A stretch of DNA of 64,000 nt from Isoetes taiwanensis (lineage: Eukaryota > Streptophyta > Lycopodiopsida > Isoetales > Isoetaceae), in NCBI GenBank assembly GCA_021234155.1, contig JAJEKV010000063.1, positions 3,356,797 to 3,420,796 of the forward strand, given 5' to 3'. Positions 45,519 through 57,748 of this stretch are shown one piece after another. Numbering within the stretch: the stretch's first letter is position 1; each line of letters starts with the position of its first letter. The notes under the pieces are model-generated. The model made no database searches. It was not told the DNA's origin and saw only the letters and a program-made list of their open reading frames with translations. A program made the position numbers and the translations under genes.

Positions 45519-47900
45519 TTAGCGGATGACTTTTCCCATAGTTCCTTTTTGCGCTTGAGGATAGCATCTCAGTGCTTTATCTAGTTGTGGACTTGTTCTT
45601 CTTTTGACATTTCTATCATGCCTTGCTAGCAGCCTTCTATAGAACCAGGTTCCAAGCTGATTGAGTGGTTTTGATGCAAGTGACAATCCTCCTCTCTGTG
45701 CGGCACGATGGAAAGTTAGTTTGGCCTGTTTATGGGACTTTTCCATGCCTTGAGTATTCCATACAGCAAGACTACCATATTCCTTTGCAAACCAAGGTCC
45801 ATGAGCGTACAAAATATGAACATAGTGACTGACCTCGCTTTCGCCCCACGCCTTGATGTAAACATCAGTAAACCTGTTGACGAGGTATTTGAACTCCACC
45901 TTATCAACATTGGTGAACGTGTGTTTTTGCAATAACACATTTAGGGGAAAATGCATTCCATGCATTTAGTTTCCTTATTGTAGCATTCTCTCTATCTGTC
46001 CTATCCCTCTCAGCCTCAACTAGCCTTTTACCAAAGTCAAATTTCCCTTTCTCTTTGAATCTACATTTTCCAAGAAGTATCTGGCCTTATCACCTCCCAA
46101 TGACACCTTGCATGCATGGTACTATGATGTATCATTTTCTCCACTATTCTAACCATTGCATGTAACGTACAAAAATGAACTCTTTGTAGTGGAATTGGCA
46201 AAATCGGCTCAAAGTTTTTATCCTTCAAGTGTCTATCCGGAGGTGCATCCTGCTTGCAAGACATAGTACTAGAACACTTTCTCCCTTTTTTTTCTTCTAA
46301 TTTATACATACAATAAATACAATTACTACTAGTTTGTGCTCCTGTATTAGCTACATTATACATACTTTCTCTGTTTTTAAATCTGAAGCCAAATGAAATC
46401 TCACTTTAAATGATCCTATACCATCCACGTACAATAATTCACCAGCTTCAAACATACTAAAATCCTTGGAATATCCATCTGATCAAACACCCACTTCAAA
46501 ATTGAAAAATTCTCCTTCTGAACTTGGAACATACCAAGCCACCATGTATGTTCCTCAGATTGAACTGAAAAAAAAAACTCAAGATCTCTCTTTTTCTTGG
46601 GCAGACGTAGTTGTGCTTCATATTCTGGTCCCATGGCATAATTCATAAGAACTAAAGAGACTCTTTCATACTTTGCCTTACTCATAAGCTCCATCCCATC
46701 GAGCTTAATGCATACATCCAATTGTTCCATCTCATGAGATTGCAAATTGTAAAATACGACCATAAGTTTTAAAATAATATCTAAATTAAACCAAATGTTA
46801 TTTTTCTCACACATTCAGCGCTATCTCTATTTGAAATGCATGAGACTCCACATTGAATAGAATGCATACCTCCAAGAACCTCCTCAACTTTCATGTTCCT
46901 TTCGCTTTTGATGTTCTCAACCGTGTATGGACGCGGGATAATAACCTTCTTAGTGCCTGAAGATTTCAATGCGGCTTGAAAGAGTTTGAATAGACTTCTA
47001 TATCCTTGCCTGCTTAATCCGATAGTGTCACAAGTGGTTTGAACTTCATTTGCGTCTATATTTGAATATATTTCCTTTATTACCATGTCTAGCACATCTC
47101 TCTTTAATGCTATGTTGCATGGCTCATTTAATAAAGCAAGAATCTCATCTCGTGAAGCCATGTTAAGAAGAAAATTTTCCATATTTTTCATCATAACTCC
47201 TTTCTTCTTTTTGGTGTTCAGAGCTTGATTAATTGCATAAACTCTCCTTCTTGCTGCTAATGTATGTATAGGTTTCAATGTTTTCTTCCGCTCACGCATT
47301 CCCATTGCAATCTTCTTAAATCTCTTCAAACGGGCTTCTAGAATTTTCACCAAGGACTCTGCTCGCATCAAAGCATTGTATGGGTCCCATGACCTATTGG
47401 TCTCCGTGGACGTTAAAAAAACTATTCTATTCTATTCTATTCTATTCCTTCTCTTCTTGCTTAATGACAAAAATTTTTAACGTATCTTCACTTTGCATTT
47501 GAACTAAAGTTCTCTTCATGCATTCTAATTCTTTTACCAATGAACTCTTATCAATTGATGATTGCTTTCTTTCGCATTTCATTAGCTCAATTTCACCTCT
47601 ATAAGCTCCAATTATGCAACAAAGATGATCTATATATTTCTTCATGTTCTCACAGTATCCCAACAAGCCATTTTTTCCTTCACAGACGAACTTGACCAAA
47701 CTAGTAACATAATTAAAGTCTGGGAGATTACCGGTAATTGGATCCCTGGGATAAATCTCACCACGTGTCCACAGATCTACATTCTTAGCTCATCTTGACC
47801 TCAATAAAGCTTCATCCACTCGAACCTTGAAACCTCCACATTTCTTGTTCCAAGTAACTGCATATTCTTCAGGCAAGGCAATTCTGATCTCTGTTGTCAT
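45519..47900 (-). pseudogene. Large transposase-like gene of unassigned family
   Basis: A minus-strand coding line starts at ATG 47900 (MTTEIRIALPEEYAVTWNKK), crosses one TGA near 47790 and stays open to 47442 with a helical charged region. It is interrupted by a small retroposon tail, resumes at 47371-46781, slips one base into 46814-46416 (DVCIKLDGMELMSKAKYERV) and continues through 46363-46061. It ends at 45965-45519 (AVWNTQGMEKSHKQAKLTFH). Landmarks are LPIPLQRVHFCTLHAMVRIV with EKMIHH, and the GMEKSHKQAK block near the end. Together they give about 750 residues. Spaced D, H and E residues and multicopy-style decay fit a DNA transposase, but I do not recognise the superfamily and see no terminal inverted repeats. 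It could also be a domesticated relative. Confidence 0.5.
47379..47447 (+). mobile_element. Tiny retroposon 3' end with (TATTC)n tail inside the transposase-like gene
   Basis: TGGGTCCCATGACCTATTGG, TCTCCGTGGACGTTAAAAAA, then five units of CTATT. The leading part matches 21108-21145 (CCCATAGACCTTTGGTCTTC then ATGGACAATAAA), where the tail unit is CAATT instead. It breaks the coding line between 47442 and 47371. It looks like a strongly 5'-truncated LINE or SINE insertion. Confidence 0.55.
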
Positions 47901-48448
47901 CTTCTTACAAAAGTAACTGTAGAACTCAGAGACAAAATAAGAACATACCTGCAAATTCGTATGAAGAACCGGGGAACTCCATTGGCGCCAATTATCACTT
48001 TCTATCTAAGCCTACTTGAAAAATTCAAAGCGGATTGATGATGTGGTCTTCAATTCAAAGGCTTGGTCGGAAGACAGGAAATTGTAGAGGACAGACATGC
48101 GGAATCTTAGTTCCTGAATCTTAGTTCTTGAGCCACGGTGTACAATTTCGATGTTAAGTTTTCCTGAAAAAATGGAACCACGTTACCTTGTAATAGAGAA
48201 AACTTGTTGCTCATGGAAAATATGAAATTTTGAATATTTATTGGTTGAGGGAAAATAGGGAATGGGATTAATTACCAAAAAATGAGGGAGGTTGTTGAGG
48301 GGGGTGGTTGACGGTGGTTGTAATATATATAATATAAAATTTATAATTACGAAAATATTTTTAATTTTCTTAGGGGGATGAGTTGACATCCCAAAAAAAC
48401 TCTAATGTGTTACAACTTATTTCATTCTTAACAAGAATTTAAGTGAAA
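47901..48448. other. Upstream of the transposase-like gene, no gene seen
   Basis: AT-rich, with a G-rich run (GAGGGAGGTTGTTGAGGGGG, near 48285). No promoter or terminal repeat can be named. Confidence 0.35.
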
Positions 48449-48505
48449 ACAAGGTGCTGCGCACGGAGGGTTGCCCTCCGTGATCCGAGAGTGAAATGGC
48501 TTAAA
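48449..48505 (+). repeat. Dispersed hairpin repeat family B, copy 2
   Basis: AAAACAAGGTGCTGCG, then CACGGAGGG-TTG-CCCTCCGTG (48462-48482, nine-base perfect stem), then ATCCGAGAGTGAAATGGC. The same block lies at 19159-19216 on the other strand. Confidence 0.8.
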
Positions 48506-48661
48506 TCACACTTCAAAGTCATGTTTTCGAGCATATACTGACATATACTTGGAATATGCCACAAACCCACATGGATGAGGGTAAATATAATATAGCTGGC
48601 ATAGGATCTGTAAGACCACAAGGAAAGCTATACCTCAAAGCCAATCAACTCTCAGTCTCCA

Positions 48662-48686
48662 GGATGGATGGATGGATGGATGGAGC
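48662..48686. repeat. (GGAT)n microsatellite
   Basis: GGATGGATGGATGGATGGAT.. about six units. Confidence 0.8.
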
Positions 48687-49184
48687 TAAAAAGGTAAGGT
48701 TGATTAAAAGAGCGACCAAGCCAGTTGAAACTTTTGGCATAAGATGAAGTTTAAACTTTTTGTGGCATGCGATGTAGTTCTTGTTTTCTGGCGGTGCCAT
48801 CCTACACAAGAAAGCCTAATCAAGAACCGAGGTCACTAATGAGGAACCGGGCCATAGTTTAGACATAGGGTGACGATTGCAATGCGAAGAACATGACATC
48901 TTCAAATAAGGTTCTTAAAAGGAATTGTGTGGCAGCTGAATTTCTTGAGAACCTCCATAGCCAAGGGATTGCCTCATTGATACTAAGAGTATATAAGATG
49001 ATGCATCCATCCGGATAATCTAAGAAAGAAGTTGTCGCCGAGGGTAGGCGCAATAATCCAATCACCTCAACAAGCAAAACTATGTCGTTACATCCGGTAT
49101 AACTAATTCATCTACAAATGGACCAAGAGCCAAATCCCAAATGTTTGCAAAGCTATTCTTTCATGGCGATCCCGGTCCGGACCC
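48687..49184. other. No gene recognised
   Basis: No coding or structural signal beyond short frames. Confidence 0.3.
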
Positions 49185-49410
49185 TATCTTTGCTATGGGC
49201 GAATCCTACATTATTTCACGCATTTCCATCGGTTGGAGCTTCGATTTTTCGACATAGCCACGCGTGGGGCTAGATGACCGAAACATTTACAGGCAGCAAC
49301 CAGTTTTTTTGATCATCAACATATGCTAGGTATATGCTAATATATACCAATATGCCCACATACCCCCACATAAAAAAGCGAGGGTTTGCCCCCCTAGGGG
49401 CAACCCAAAA
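49185..49410 (+). repeat. Dispersed hairpin repeat family A, copy 3 (long)
   Basis: The copy starts around ACCCTATCTTTGCTATGG and shares CGAATCCTACATTATTT, GCATTTCCATC and GTATATGCTA with 54900-55141. It also shares CCCACATA..AGGGTTTGCC..GGGGCAACCCAAAA. The end hairpin is 49382-49406. Length is about 225 bases. No protein is encoded, so it is probably a non-autonomous element. Confidence 0.8.
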
Positions 49411-52400
49411 AATATGAACTCTATCTTTGCTAATCACTAAATGCTACAACTACCACAAAATCTAATTTAATATGTCTTTGTGTATAAGCAAAACTTCACC
49501 GATATAGGGTTTGAAGCCCCGAAAAATGCATGCTTTGCAACTTAAAACATGTTAATGTAAGCCTCGAATAATTTAAAGTGAGGATCACCCATGCGATGTA
49601 GACAAAAGCAAAATTCAAGCATTGATGAAATTTTCGAAGTGACAATGTTTTAACATTATGAAAGGGATTGCCATCGTGATTTTCAATTCCACGACCATGG
49701 GTCCTAGAAGTTCTTACGTAGCCTGAGAAAAGGATTGAGGTTCATCATCCAATTATGTGAAACCATTCAATTTTCATGTAAACATGCCATGAAACCCGCA
49801 ATTTCATGAAAGCATGCCATGAAACCCGCAATTAGGTCGAAACAAAGAAAGCCTTGCATTACATCCGAGAAATACTAAGTCCCCATGCACCGCAAAGAGC
49901 ATAAACTTGTCCCTTAGGTCCATCACACCTTGTTGTGCGAAGCATCATATTCCATGCACAGTATATAAAAAACATTAGAACAACTTTCAAGGACATAACA
50001 ACTATCTACATAAGGAAAGGTTTAACTCCATTTTCAAATCACCATCATTGCAAAAGGGTAGCGGTAAAACATAAATTCCTAGCCATTAGTTCTTATCGCA
50101 TTGTAAATGCATTGAATGGCAAACCACGTTAATCAAGAAATCTCAAAAATTTAGCCAATCAATGACACTGCCACATATCATAATTATACACAAAGCTCTA
50201 GAATTGCAAGCCACAATCCAAGCTCTTGTTTGAAGAGCAAAACAACATAAAATAATAACGAATTTTCAGACTGAACTAACCCACGTAAGAATTGTTCAGT
50301 GCTTTTGCACATGACTGCCAATTATTGGACACATGTTAAAAGTAAATGCGTGTTAAAACACATACTGTTGGGACATATGTTGAACATTAATTCCACGATA
50401 ATGTATTGGGCAATTGAACATATGTTTACTTTGGTTAGATAGTTTGCACACATCTTGGACAATCTTGTCATCAGAATGTTTCTAGACAAACGTTAGTAAA
50501 TAATGCGTGAGGGAGTCAATATTATTGTCCATCCATGTACTTCATTAACACATTACGAGGAGCTTGCCTTTAAATAACGAAGTTCGGTAGCATAGAACAT
50601 AAAAAATCACCAAGTTTAAACTTCGTGTTCACAGAAGATGCATTCTATATCTTATTGATCCACCAAGTAGTAATCTTGGAGATTGTTAGGACCTATAATT
50701 TACTCTAAAAGTAGCTACAACCATTTTTCTTGCTGCACTAAAATAACAACGGAAACAAAAAACAACGGAAACAAAAACGGACGAACTTTCCACCGCACAA
50801 TTCCAAAGTGACTTTTTACGCATCGTTGTTGCACACTTGTTGTCGTTTCACGAGAACATACACGGGCTCAAAACATGTACATGCATTAAGTTATCACCGA
50901 TGATCCGGTTGGCTTTTCCTTCGTCTTTCAAAGCAAGATAAAAAAGTTGAAATTGCAAATAGGAAATAGACATGCAAACAGGACATAGACAGTTGGAAGT
51001 TGATACCTAGAAAAGTAGAGGTAGGTCATTAAGACTTTTGTGCTGCATAAGAAGGTTGCCAAGGAGATCTAAAAGAAGAATTTCTACTCTATGATGGATA
51101 TAGATAACGGTACGCATTTACTAGGTTATGTAAACAAACCATTATGTGGAGATCGAAGGCTTATCATTCAAAGCCTCTTTAATCCATTTCTCGCGTGAGA
51201 AAACCATCCTTATTGTAGGCCAAAGTAACAAACTAATGACAAGAGTTAAGATCTTTGAAGGCATAAGGTACTCCTTTGTGTTCTATATACTTAGGCACCA
51301 ATGCCACCTATTTTCTCAAGTGCAAACGCCAAATAAACAACAAAACATATTTTCAGGTCCACTATTTGTTGCCATTTTCTCATTTATAAAATAGATTTCT
51401 TATGTACCGGGGGCATTTCTGTAAACCTGAGTCTAGCCCCATCCATGGACTACATAGTTCTAGAAAACGACAATGGCAATAGCAAACCGTAAGTATTTGA
51501 AGTTACCTTGTAACTTTTACATATTGAAAAATACTCAACACTTGATGTTATACAAACCGTAAAGGAAGAAATAACTAGCCAAAATTTCCAAAACATCCAT
51601 TGTTGAAAATGGAAGATATCTACCTACTATCAATACTTGTATCAAATGACAAACACAACGCCGGGCTTTTTTGCAAAAATATTGGCACCAAAATCTCCAC
51701 AAACCTGCAAAAGTAAAAACTCCTTTATTGATTTTGTTCTCGGGGTTTTAGGAAGCTACGATGTTTGGATCAACAATCTCGGTATTGATAAAAACTAGAG
51801 ACAAAAACACTATGAGATGGAATTGAAAACAATGTACGAGATAGTCATGTAGTCTATCCCCCGACCACGACAAGCGATTTTGTAACTAATGCTTCCCAAA
51901 GCCCATTCCATATCAACGGCCAAAGTTAACCCACAACAGAATTATGGCTTGCAAAGGAGTCTTGCAATACTCGGCTTCTAAGATGCATCGAATAATTTAC
52001 CTTCCCAAAGCATCCCAAATTGCGGCATGAAGTCAAAACAACGTTGAGCGTAAACATGTCTACTAGAACCCATCAACTCCCTAGAAAATGAAAAGCTTTT
52101 TGTCTTCCCCATGTTGGATATATCACCATAAGCACATGAAAAGAGTTTTCTAAAGTTCAATTTGACTAATAGAGGGAAACTCCAAGACTTGTTGTGGAAT
52201 ATGTCCGTAATTCAACCCAAAACCACCCCCAGCACTTGGGCCTCCACAAAGTACATGTATTTAATTGCTAATGTACTTACAATTAAAATCTCATGCAATT
52301 AAAATCTCATGGTTTCCAGGATAGAGAACAGCAGCTTTTGTAGGGGTCCCATCCAATAAAGGAACGGCACCAATGCGGCTTTGTATCGAACAACCATAAA

Positions 52401-54899
52401 TTTCTTAGCCAATACAAACAAAGCTAGCAGATTGCGGCCAAAAGGAGCTTGACAAAATCTAACACCTACAAAATCGGTGATTAATTTAGCAAATGATTGC
52501 TAGTGTAAGTCCAACTGTGATGCAAGCATGGAAAATGCAATCATCCTTTATGAAAAACGTTGTCCCTCAAATAAAAAATACCGTTGTCCATGTTACGTTT
52601 TCAATATGCACGTAATCTCCCAGCGCCTTGGGCTTCGGGAGGTATGATGAAGGCCTGCAAAATATATATTAAGTTGAGTTGCATTTTGCGATATTCTTAT
52701 TATTAATGATTAAAACGGTTGCTACATGGAGACTACATTCATGGTAAAAAGTAAGGCATGACAAAAAATGATGAACAATTAAGCCAAAGAATGTTCAAGA
52801 CGATAAAAACGAGATTTCTAAATCTTGATCGAGCAACGACTAACTTCAAACCCAAAACTATGATTTAAAGTGTGTTTATCTATCTGTGACATGAATTGGC
52901 AAGCTTAAGCTGCATTTCTACAATTGATGTAATAAGGGATAAGTCTTACCACAACAGGCATTTGGCAAGCCTTGGGCCAGGACCGAATCCCATTTTTCTG
53001 TAATTCTCCATGGTGCTGCCATTGAATCTTTGATAATCTCCTCCATTCTAAATCCGTCTTCATAATTTAAGATTGTAAGATGATCTTGGGCAACTCTTTT
53101 AGAAGCTGGTCCATTATGGTGCCTCACGGTTTTCAATCTAACATGAAAATGATCTTGAAAAGCTACCAAACAAACAGATGTTTTCATAAAAACAAATAGT
53201 TCGACGCATGAAGCTTACCGCGATCTTTTAGAACAAAAATCACCATCTTAATGGCAGACCAGATCATATGTTGTCCATATTTAAACAATCCGTTAGATAT
53301 AAGCAAAAAAAAAATTTAGTGATATGGAAAAGAGACCTCGACTAGCAAAATGGAGAATCTTTGGAAAATACCTTCATGTCCCTTCACCGGGACAAACAAA
53401 ATTTGAATGCGAAAAATGCCATTGACCAAGAACTCGATCGAGGATACGAGACCGATTCAAACAAACGCTAGCCATGAAGCATAGGCTAGAAAAATGAACA
53501 ATGGCTAAAGATGCATCAATTTTGTAGCGAAATGCAACTGAGCTAGGCCCTCACTAGTGATGGTTGGATTAAGTCAGAAGAAGAAGAAAGCTAGACGAGC
53601 GGACTAAATAAAATTACGAGACAAAATTGAGGTGTCATGGCTAGCATTACAATTCTGAGCTTAAGTCTTGTGACCAATGAACGACCTCCCTACATCTAGA
53701 TTTTATTTCTAGGCTGTTATAGAACATAACATTTATTTGCGAATAATAACGTTACATGTTTGTGGCTAACTTATCATGCCATATGGTGATGCTGTCTCAC
53801 AATATCTGCGGACCTACATTTTAAACCCCAGATAAATAAGAACATGGAGGGATTCAGTTGTAAGAATACAACAAGCTTTTAAAATACACAATGTATGAAA
53901 TATGCTTCAAAGGAGGTTGGAGAAATAGGCGGCAGATTGCGATTAAGGCATGTCCGGATATAACTCTAGCGAATTTGCCGGGTTGAAGATCTTGGATAAT
54001 AAACAATTGAACTGAAACAACACATAAACCCAACATCATCCGGGCAGAATGCATGGCGGTGCCTACATCATTACTTGCATATAGAATGCTTCGTAAAGTA
54101 AATTGTCAATTGGTTATTTTAAAATCTTAAATACAAAGATAAAACTCTTGGCCCATGGTTAAAGAAACCGGCGGATAGAAGCGAGGGGATCATAGAAGCA
54201 CATCCGCCGATGCCCGGTTCCAATAATGGCAACGAAGACTAATACATCAAAAAGTAAAACATTTACGAACTCGCTTACCGACACTCAGAAATGCAACACC
54301 CTTCTCAATCGGCGCAATTACATAGTAAAATATTTACATAAAACATCATAAATAACACGGAAACGTAAAGTAGAGGCTCCACGACAACCAGCGGGAAACG
54401 GTTTGGCACTGCGGTTATGGAAGCGCATCAAATACTCTTCATTTTTTACTCTAGCAAAAGGTAACGTGCGTTTCACAAAAACAGCGAGGTTTATTTCTTC
54501 ATTCACGCGGTGTCATGTGAACCATCCAGAGACAACCTTTGTCTCACCATTGAACCGGTCCTATAACGACCGAGCGCCATTTTCAAGCTATCTTAACTTG
54601 TTACAAGGGTAGCGACTAATAGAACATCATGTATTTCCCCGCATCAGAAATTTTTTGCCGCCATCTTAAAGCGGCATTGGCCCGGCAACCGCGATTGCAA
54701 AATCTGCACATTATTCTCATGAAATGCCATCTTCTTGATCTCCTTTTTTGTGCACAAGCAATCTCCACATCAAATCTACCCTATTTGTCACGCTTCATAT
54801 CTTTGAAGCCACAAGACAACATTCAAGCTCTTCCACGCATCATTGTGCGCAAACCCACGGCATCATCTAGCGGAACTTCGGCCGCTAGAACTCATCATC
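49411..54899. other. Long AT-rich stretch without a recognisable gene
   Basis: I looked on both strands and found only short frames. Two minus-strand segments look exon-like but match nothing I know: 53187-52918 (DHLTILNYEDGFRMEEIIKD ... PWRITEKWDSVLAQGLP) and about 52400-52290 (QSRIGAVPLLDGTPTKAAVL then YPGNHE). They could be exons of one decayed minus-strand gene. Local repeats include GAAAGCATGCCATGAAACCC / GTAAACATGCCATGAAACCC (49770-49830), CGGAAACAAAAA doubled at 50750-50775, and ATTAAAATCTCATG doubled at 52280-52312. Confidence 0.4.
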
Positions 54900-55141
54900 G
54901 AGGGTCAGACCCTATCTTTGCTATGGAAGCCGAATCCTACATTATTTATTGCATTTCCATCAGTTGAACTTGATTTTGCCGACATAATACGCTTGTGGAA
55001 TTTTGGATGACTACGAAAGCATTCTGGCGTGACCGGTTTTTAGCGATCATCGGTATATGCTAGGTATATCGCAGGCATATACGGAATAATACCCACATAC
55101 CCACATAAACGAGGGTTTGCCCCCCTAGGGGCAACCCAAAA
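54900..55141 (+). repeat. Dispersed hairpin repeat family A, copy 4 (long)
   Basis: Matches copy 3 from GACCCTATCTTTGCTATGG through the end hairpin (55113-55137) to CAACCCAAAAA. GCTAGGTATAT..GGCATATAC and CCCACATACCCACATAAACG are clear. This pair defines the family as about 230-240 bp long. Confidence 0.8.
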
Positions 55142-55619
55142 AGAAGAAGAAGTTAGCATGTGTGCTAGTTGTTCATACTGTACACATTGTGTGGACTTGA
55201 TAGGTGAAATTTGATAGCATATATGATAAGGTATTTTATACTTCAAACCTTGCTAACCCATATGAAAGTGTTGTTTCGTATTAAAGGTATATTTAGGACA
55301 CAAAATAGGGACAAGTACACTTTGATGTATACAATCCTATTCTGTAGTTCCTAACGCAAAGTTACATGGTAACACTAAGGTAACTAGGCACATTCATGCA
55401 TCTCTCTCACTTTAGGAGCTTTCTTCGAAATACGTTTAGGAGGAGAATTAGGTCCATGTTTGATCACATGTTTGAAAATTATTCGTTCCACTGACTCTGT
55501 CTCAGACTTGCATTTTTCAGACCTCAAATCTGCGTTTTTCACTCTGAACTGCCTTTCTCGACTTGCAAATTGGGAAAGTCCCTCAAAGAAAAAAATCCTA
55601 CTTAAAAAAAAAATAAAAA
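55142..55619. other. No gene recognised
   Basis: AT-rich DNA. The phrase TTTTTCA(G/C)..CTGA..CTGCCTTTCTCGAC begins near 55515 and leads into the palindrome array. Confidence 0.3.
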
Positions 55620-56472
55620 ATAAAAAAAATTGCTACCTTTCCCGACACGCGTGTCGAAAACTGTATTTTTCACTCTGAGCTGCCTTTCTCGACCCTCACC
55701 ATTGTGTTTGTCACTCTGAGCTGCCTTTCTCGACTCGTGAGTCGAGAAAGGCCCTCTGGTCTGCGTCTTTCACTCTGAACTACCTTTCTCTATTTTATTC
55801 TATTCCATTCGACTCGCGAGTCGAGAAAGGCCCTCAATTTTTTTCCCCTACTTGAAAAAAAGCAGATGTCATGTTTTATTTATTTATTTTATTTATTTTT
55901 TTTGCTTTGTGCTACATTTCTCGACTCGCGAGTCGAGAAAAGCCTTCAAACCTGCATTTTTCAATCTGAGCTGCCTGTCAAAAAAGGTCCTCTGACCTGC
56001 TTTTGTTTCAAAAATGACCCTCAGACCTGGTTCTTTTTTTATTTGTATTATCTGTAGCATCACTTGACTAATTTGATTTTATCTCTTTCAGTCCAGATCG
56101 CGAATAGAAAGGACTTGATCGGAAGCAATGGAAAGACCTGTTCATTGAAGAAAGGGGACAAGAAGAGGTTTGTGACATGGGTTGGACAAGTCAGCACGTT
56201 CAGATTTCTATTCTCTTCAAGTTGCTCTCGTGGCTTAGAACACCTCCGACCTTGCTCCACACCTTGTTCCCAGTAGGCCGTCTGTGTGCGAAGATGATGT
56301 AATAGTTGTGACAGCCGGACCACCAAGGTCTCTTCAACCACTATGAAATAGAATGTAATGAAATTATTTATGAATAAAAATTCAGTGTAGAAGAGCACTT
56401 CGTTTACAGAGAGATAGCATTTTCATTCATTTTAGATGTGCTCTTTGCCTTCTCGACTTGCGAGTCGAGAAA
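55495..56472. repeat. Array of palindromes built on CTCGACTCGCGAGTCGAG
   Basis: Palindromes occur at 55643-55656 (CGACACGCGTGTCG), 55726-55749, 55809-55824, 55917-55940 (a perfect 24-base palindrome) and 56450-56471. Most are embedded in the repeated context CACTCTGAGCTGCCTTT ... AAAGGCCCTC. The intervening text (TTTTTCACTCTGAGCTGCC) recurs at least four times, so this is a degenerate tandem array with a palindromic core. Confidence 0.85.
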
Positions 56473-57299
56473 TAATTTTCCCTAACATTTTTTTTTCTTA
56501 CAAGAAAAAAGGCATCTTCTAAAGCAATAAAGGGATTTCAAAAGTTTCGCACGTCCTTTTTGTGTAAGATAACAAGGTTCAAAAAAAAAATGGGAATCAC
56601 ATGTGACCCACTTTAATTAAATGCGACTTAATATAAGTGAAGCTGAAGGACTACAAGGCCTTGGGTTGAGAGACGGATCCTTCAAGACTGCGCCCTTCAT
56701 CTCATAAGTTACCGAATTCATCAAAACCAAAACGCAATTTGAAAGCCTGGGATTTCCATGAATTTTGCCGATTGTAGATTAAATTCAACGATTCCTAGCC
56801 TCTTCAGCTGCAAAGAAATCCTTGTTGGCTGCAATATGGATAGCCTCACAGTGCAAGAAAGTCTGCACTCGCGTTCGTGCAAAAGTGTGAAAAAAAAAAA
56901 AAAAAAAAACAATTAAACCCCTCCCCATTTTTTTTTTTTTTCCCCTTGTCGCTTAAAGCCGGGATAATGGCGAAGAAGGGTCTACTATTCACCTTTGCCT
57001 TCCCCCATTTCTCATATAATCTAGAAGCATATAATCAAAGGTATTCCAAAGAGTATTATCTGGAACTTTTTAATAAAATGAGTGTAAATTTAAATACCCA
57101 TTTCTCAATTTCAAGCCTAAAAGCACCATGTCATCAATTATAGCTAAGAATTTCCGGATAGATGAAGAAAAGAGGTGATTTTCTTACCTCAATTTGCAGT
57201 AGAGCTGAAGAGCTCTGATTTCTCTTTCCTGGCTACTTCATCAAGGTAAATCTTTTAAATACTTGCCAAATCAGAACCCATCGAACTCATAGAAGGCAA
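56473..57299. other. No gene recognised; A and T homopolymers
   Basis: Includes an A run (about 56890-56909) and a T run (56928-56941), separated by AATTAAACCCCTCCCC. A short frame at 56967-57143 is unrecognised. Confidence 0.35.
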
Positions 57300-57440
57300 C
57301 AAAGAAGCTAGGAGCTCGCGCCTTGAGGCTCTAGTTGAGGCACCAAGAGCTCGCGCCTTGTGGATCCACTTGAGGCGCCAGGCGCCAATAGCTCACTCGG
57401 CGCTAGGCGCTAGGAACTTGCATTGGCCGCCAGGCACCAG
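57300..57440. repeat. Local repeats around GAGCTCGCGCCTTG and GGCGCCAGGCGCC
   Basis: AGGAGCTCGCGCCTTGAGGC and AAGAGCTCGCGCCTTGTGG, then GAGGCGCCAGGCGCCAA, CGGCGCTAGGCGCTAGG and GGCCGCCAGGCACCAGGG. These are GC-rich, partly palindromic tandem words. Confidence 0.6.
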
Positions 57441-57549
57441 GGAAAGAAAAAAGAGATAAACAATGAAACTCGCCTGGCCACTACAAGCACCAGATAAAGA
57501 CGTTCCCATTTAGGAAGAAAAAAGAACTGACTAAGCCCAAAATTTATAC

Positions 57550-57748
57550 TGCATGGGAAGCCCATAACACTCGGCAGGAAATCCAAATTTTAATAGTAGG
57601 TGGGAACACTGGGCACACTGGGCGGGAACCTTAAAATCAACACTCGTGGGAAAACCAAAAATTAAAACTAGGCAGAAACCCCGAAACTAACAACTCGAAA
57701 CTGACACACGGAACCCCGAAACTAACCCCCCCCCGAAACTAATACCCG
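57550..57748. repeat. Degenerate array of GGGAAC and CCCCGAAACTAA words
   Basis: GGGAACACTGGGCACACTGG then GCGGGAACC, and later four copies of CCGAAACTAA or ACTCGAAACT. A short decayed minisatellite. Confidence 0.55.
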
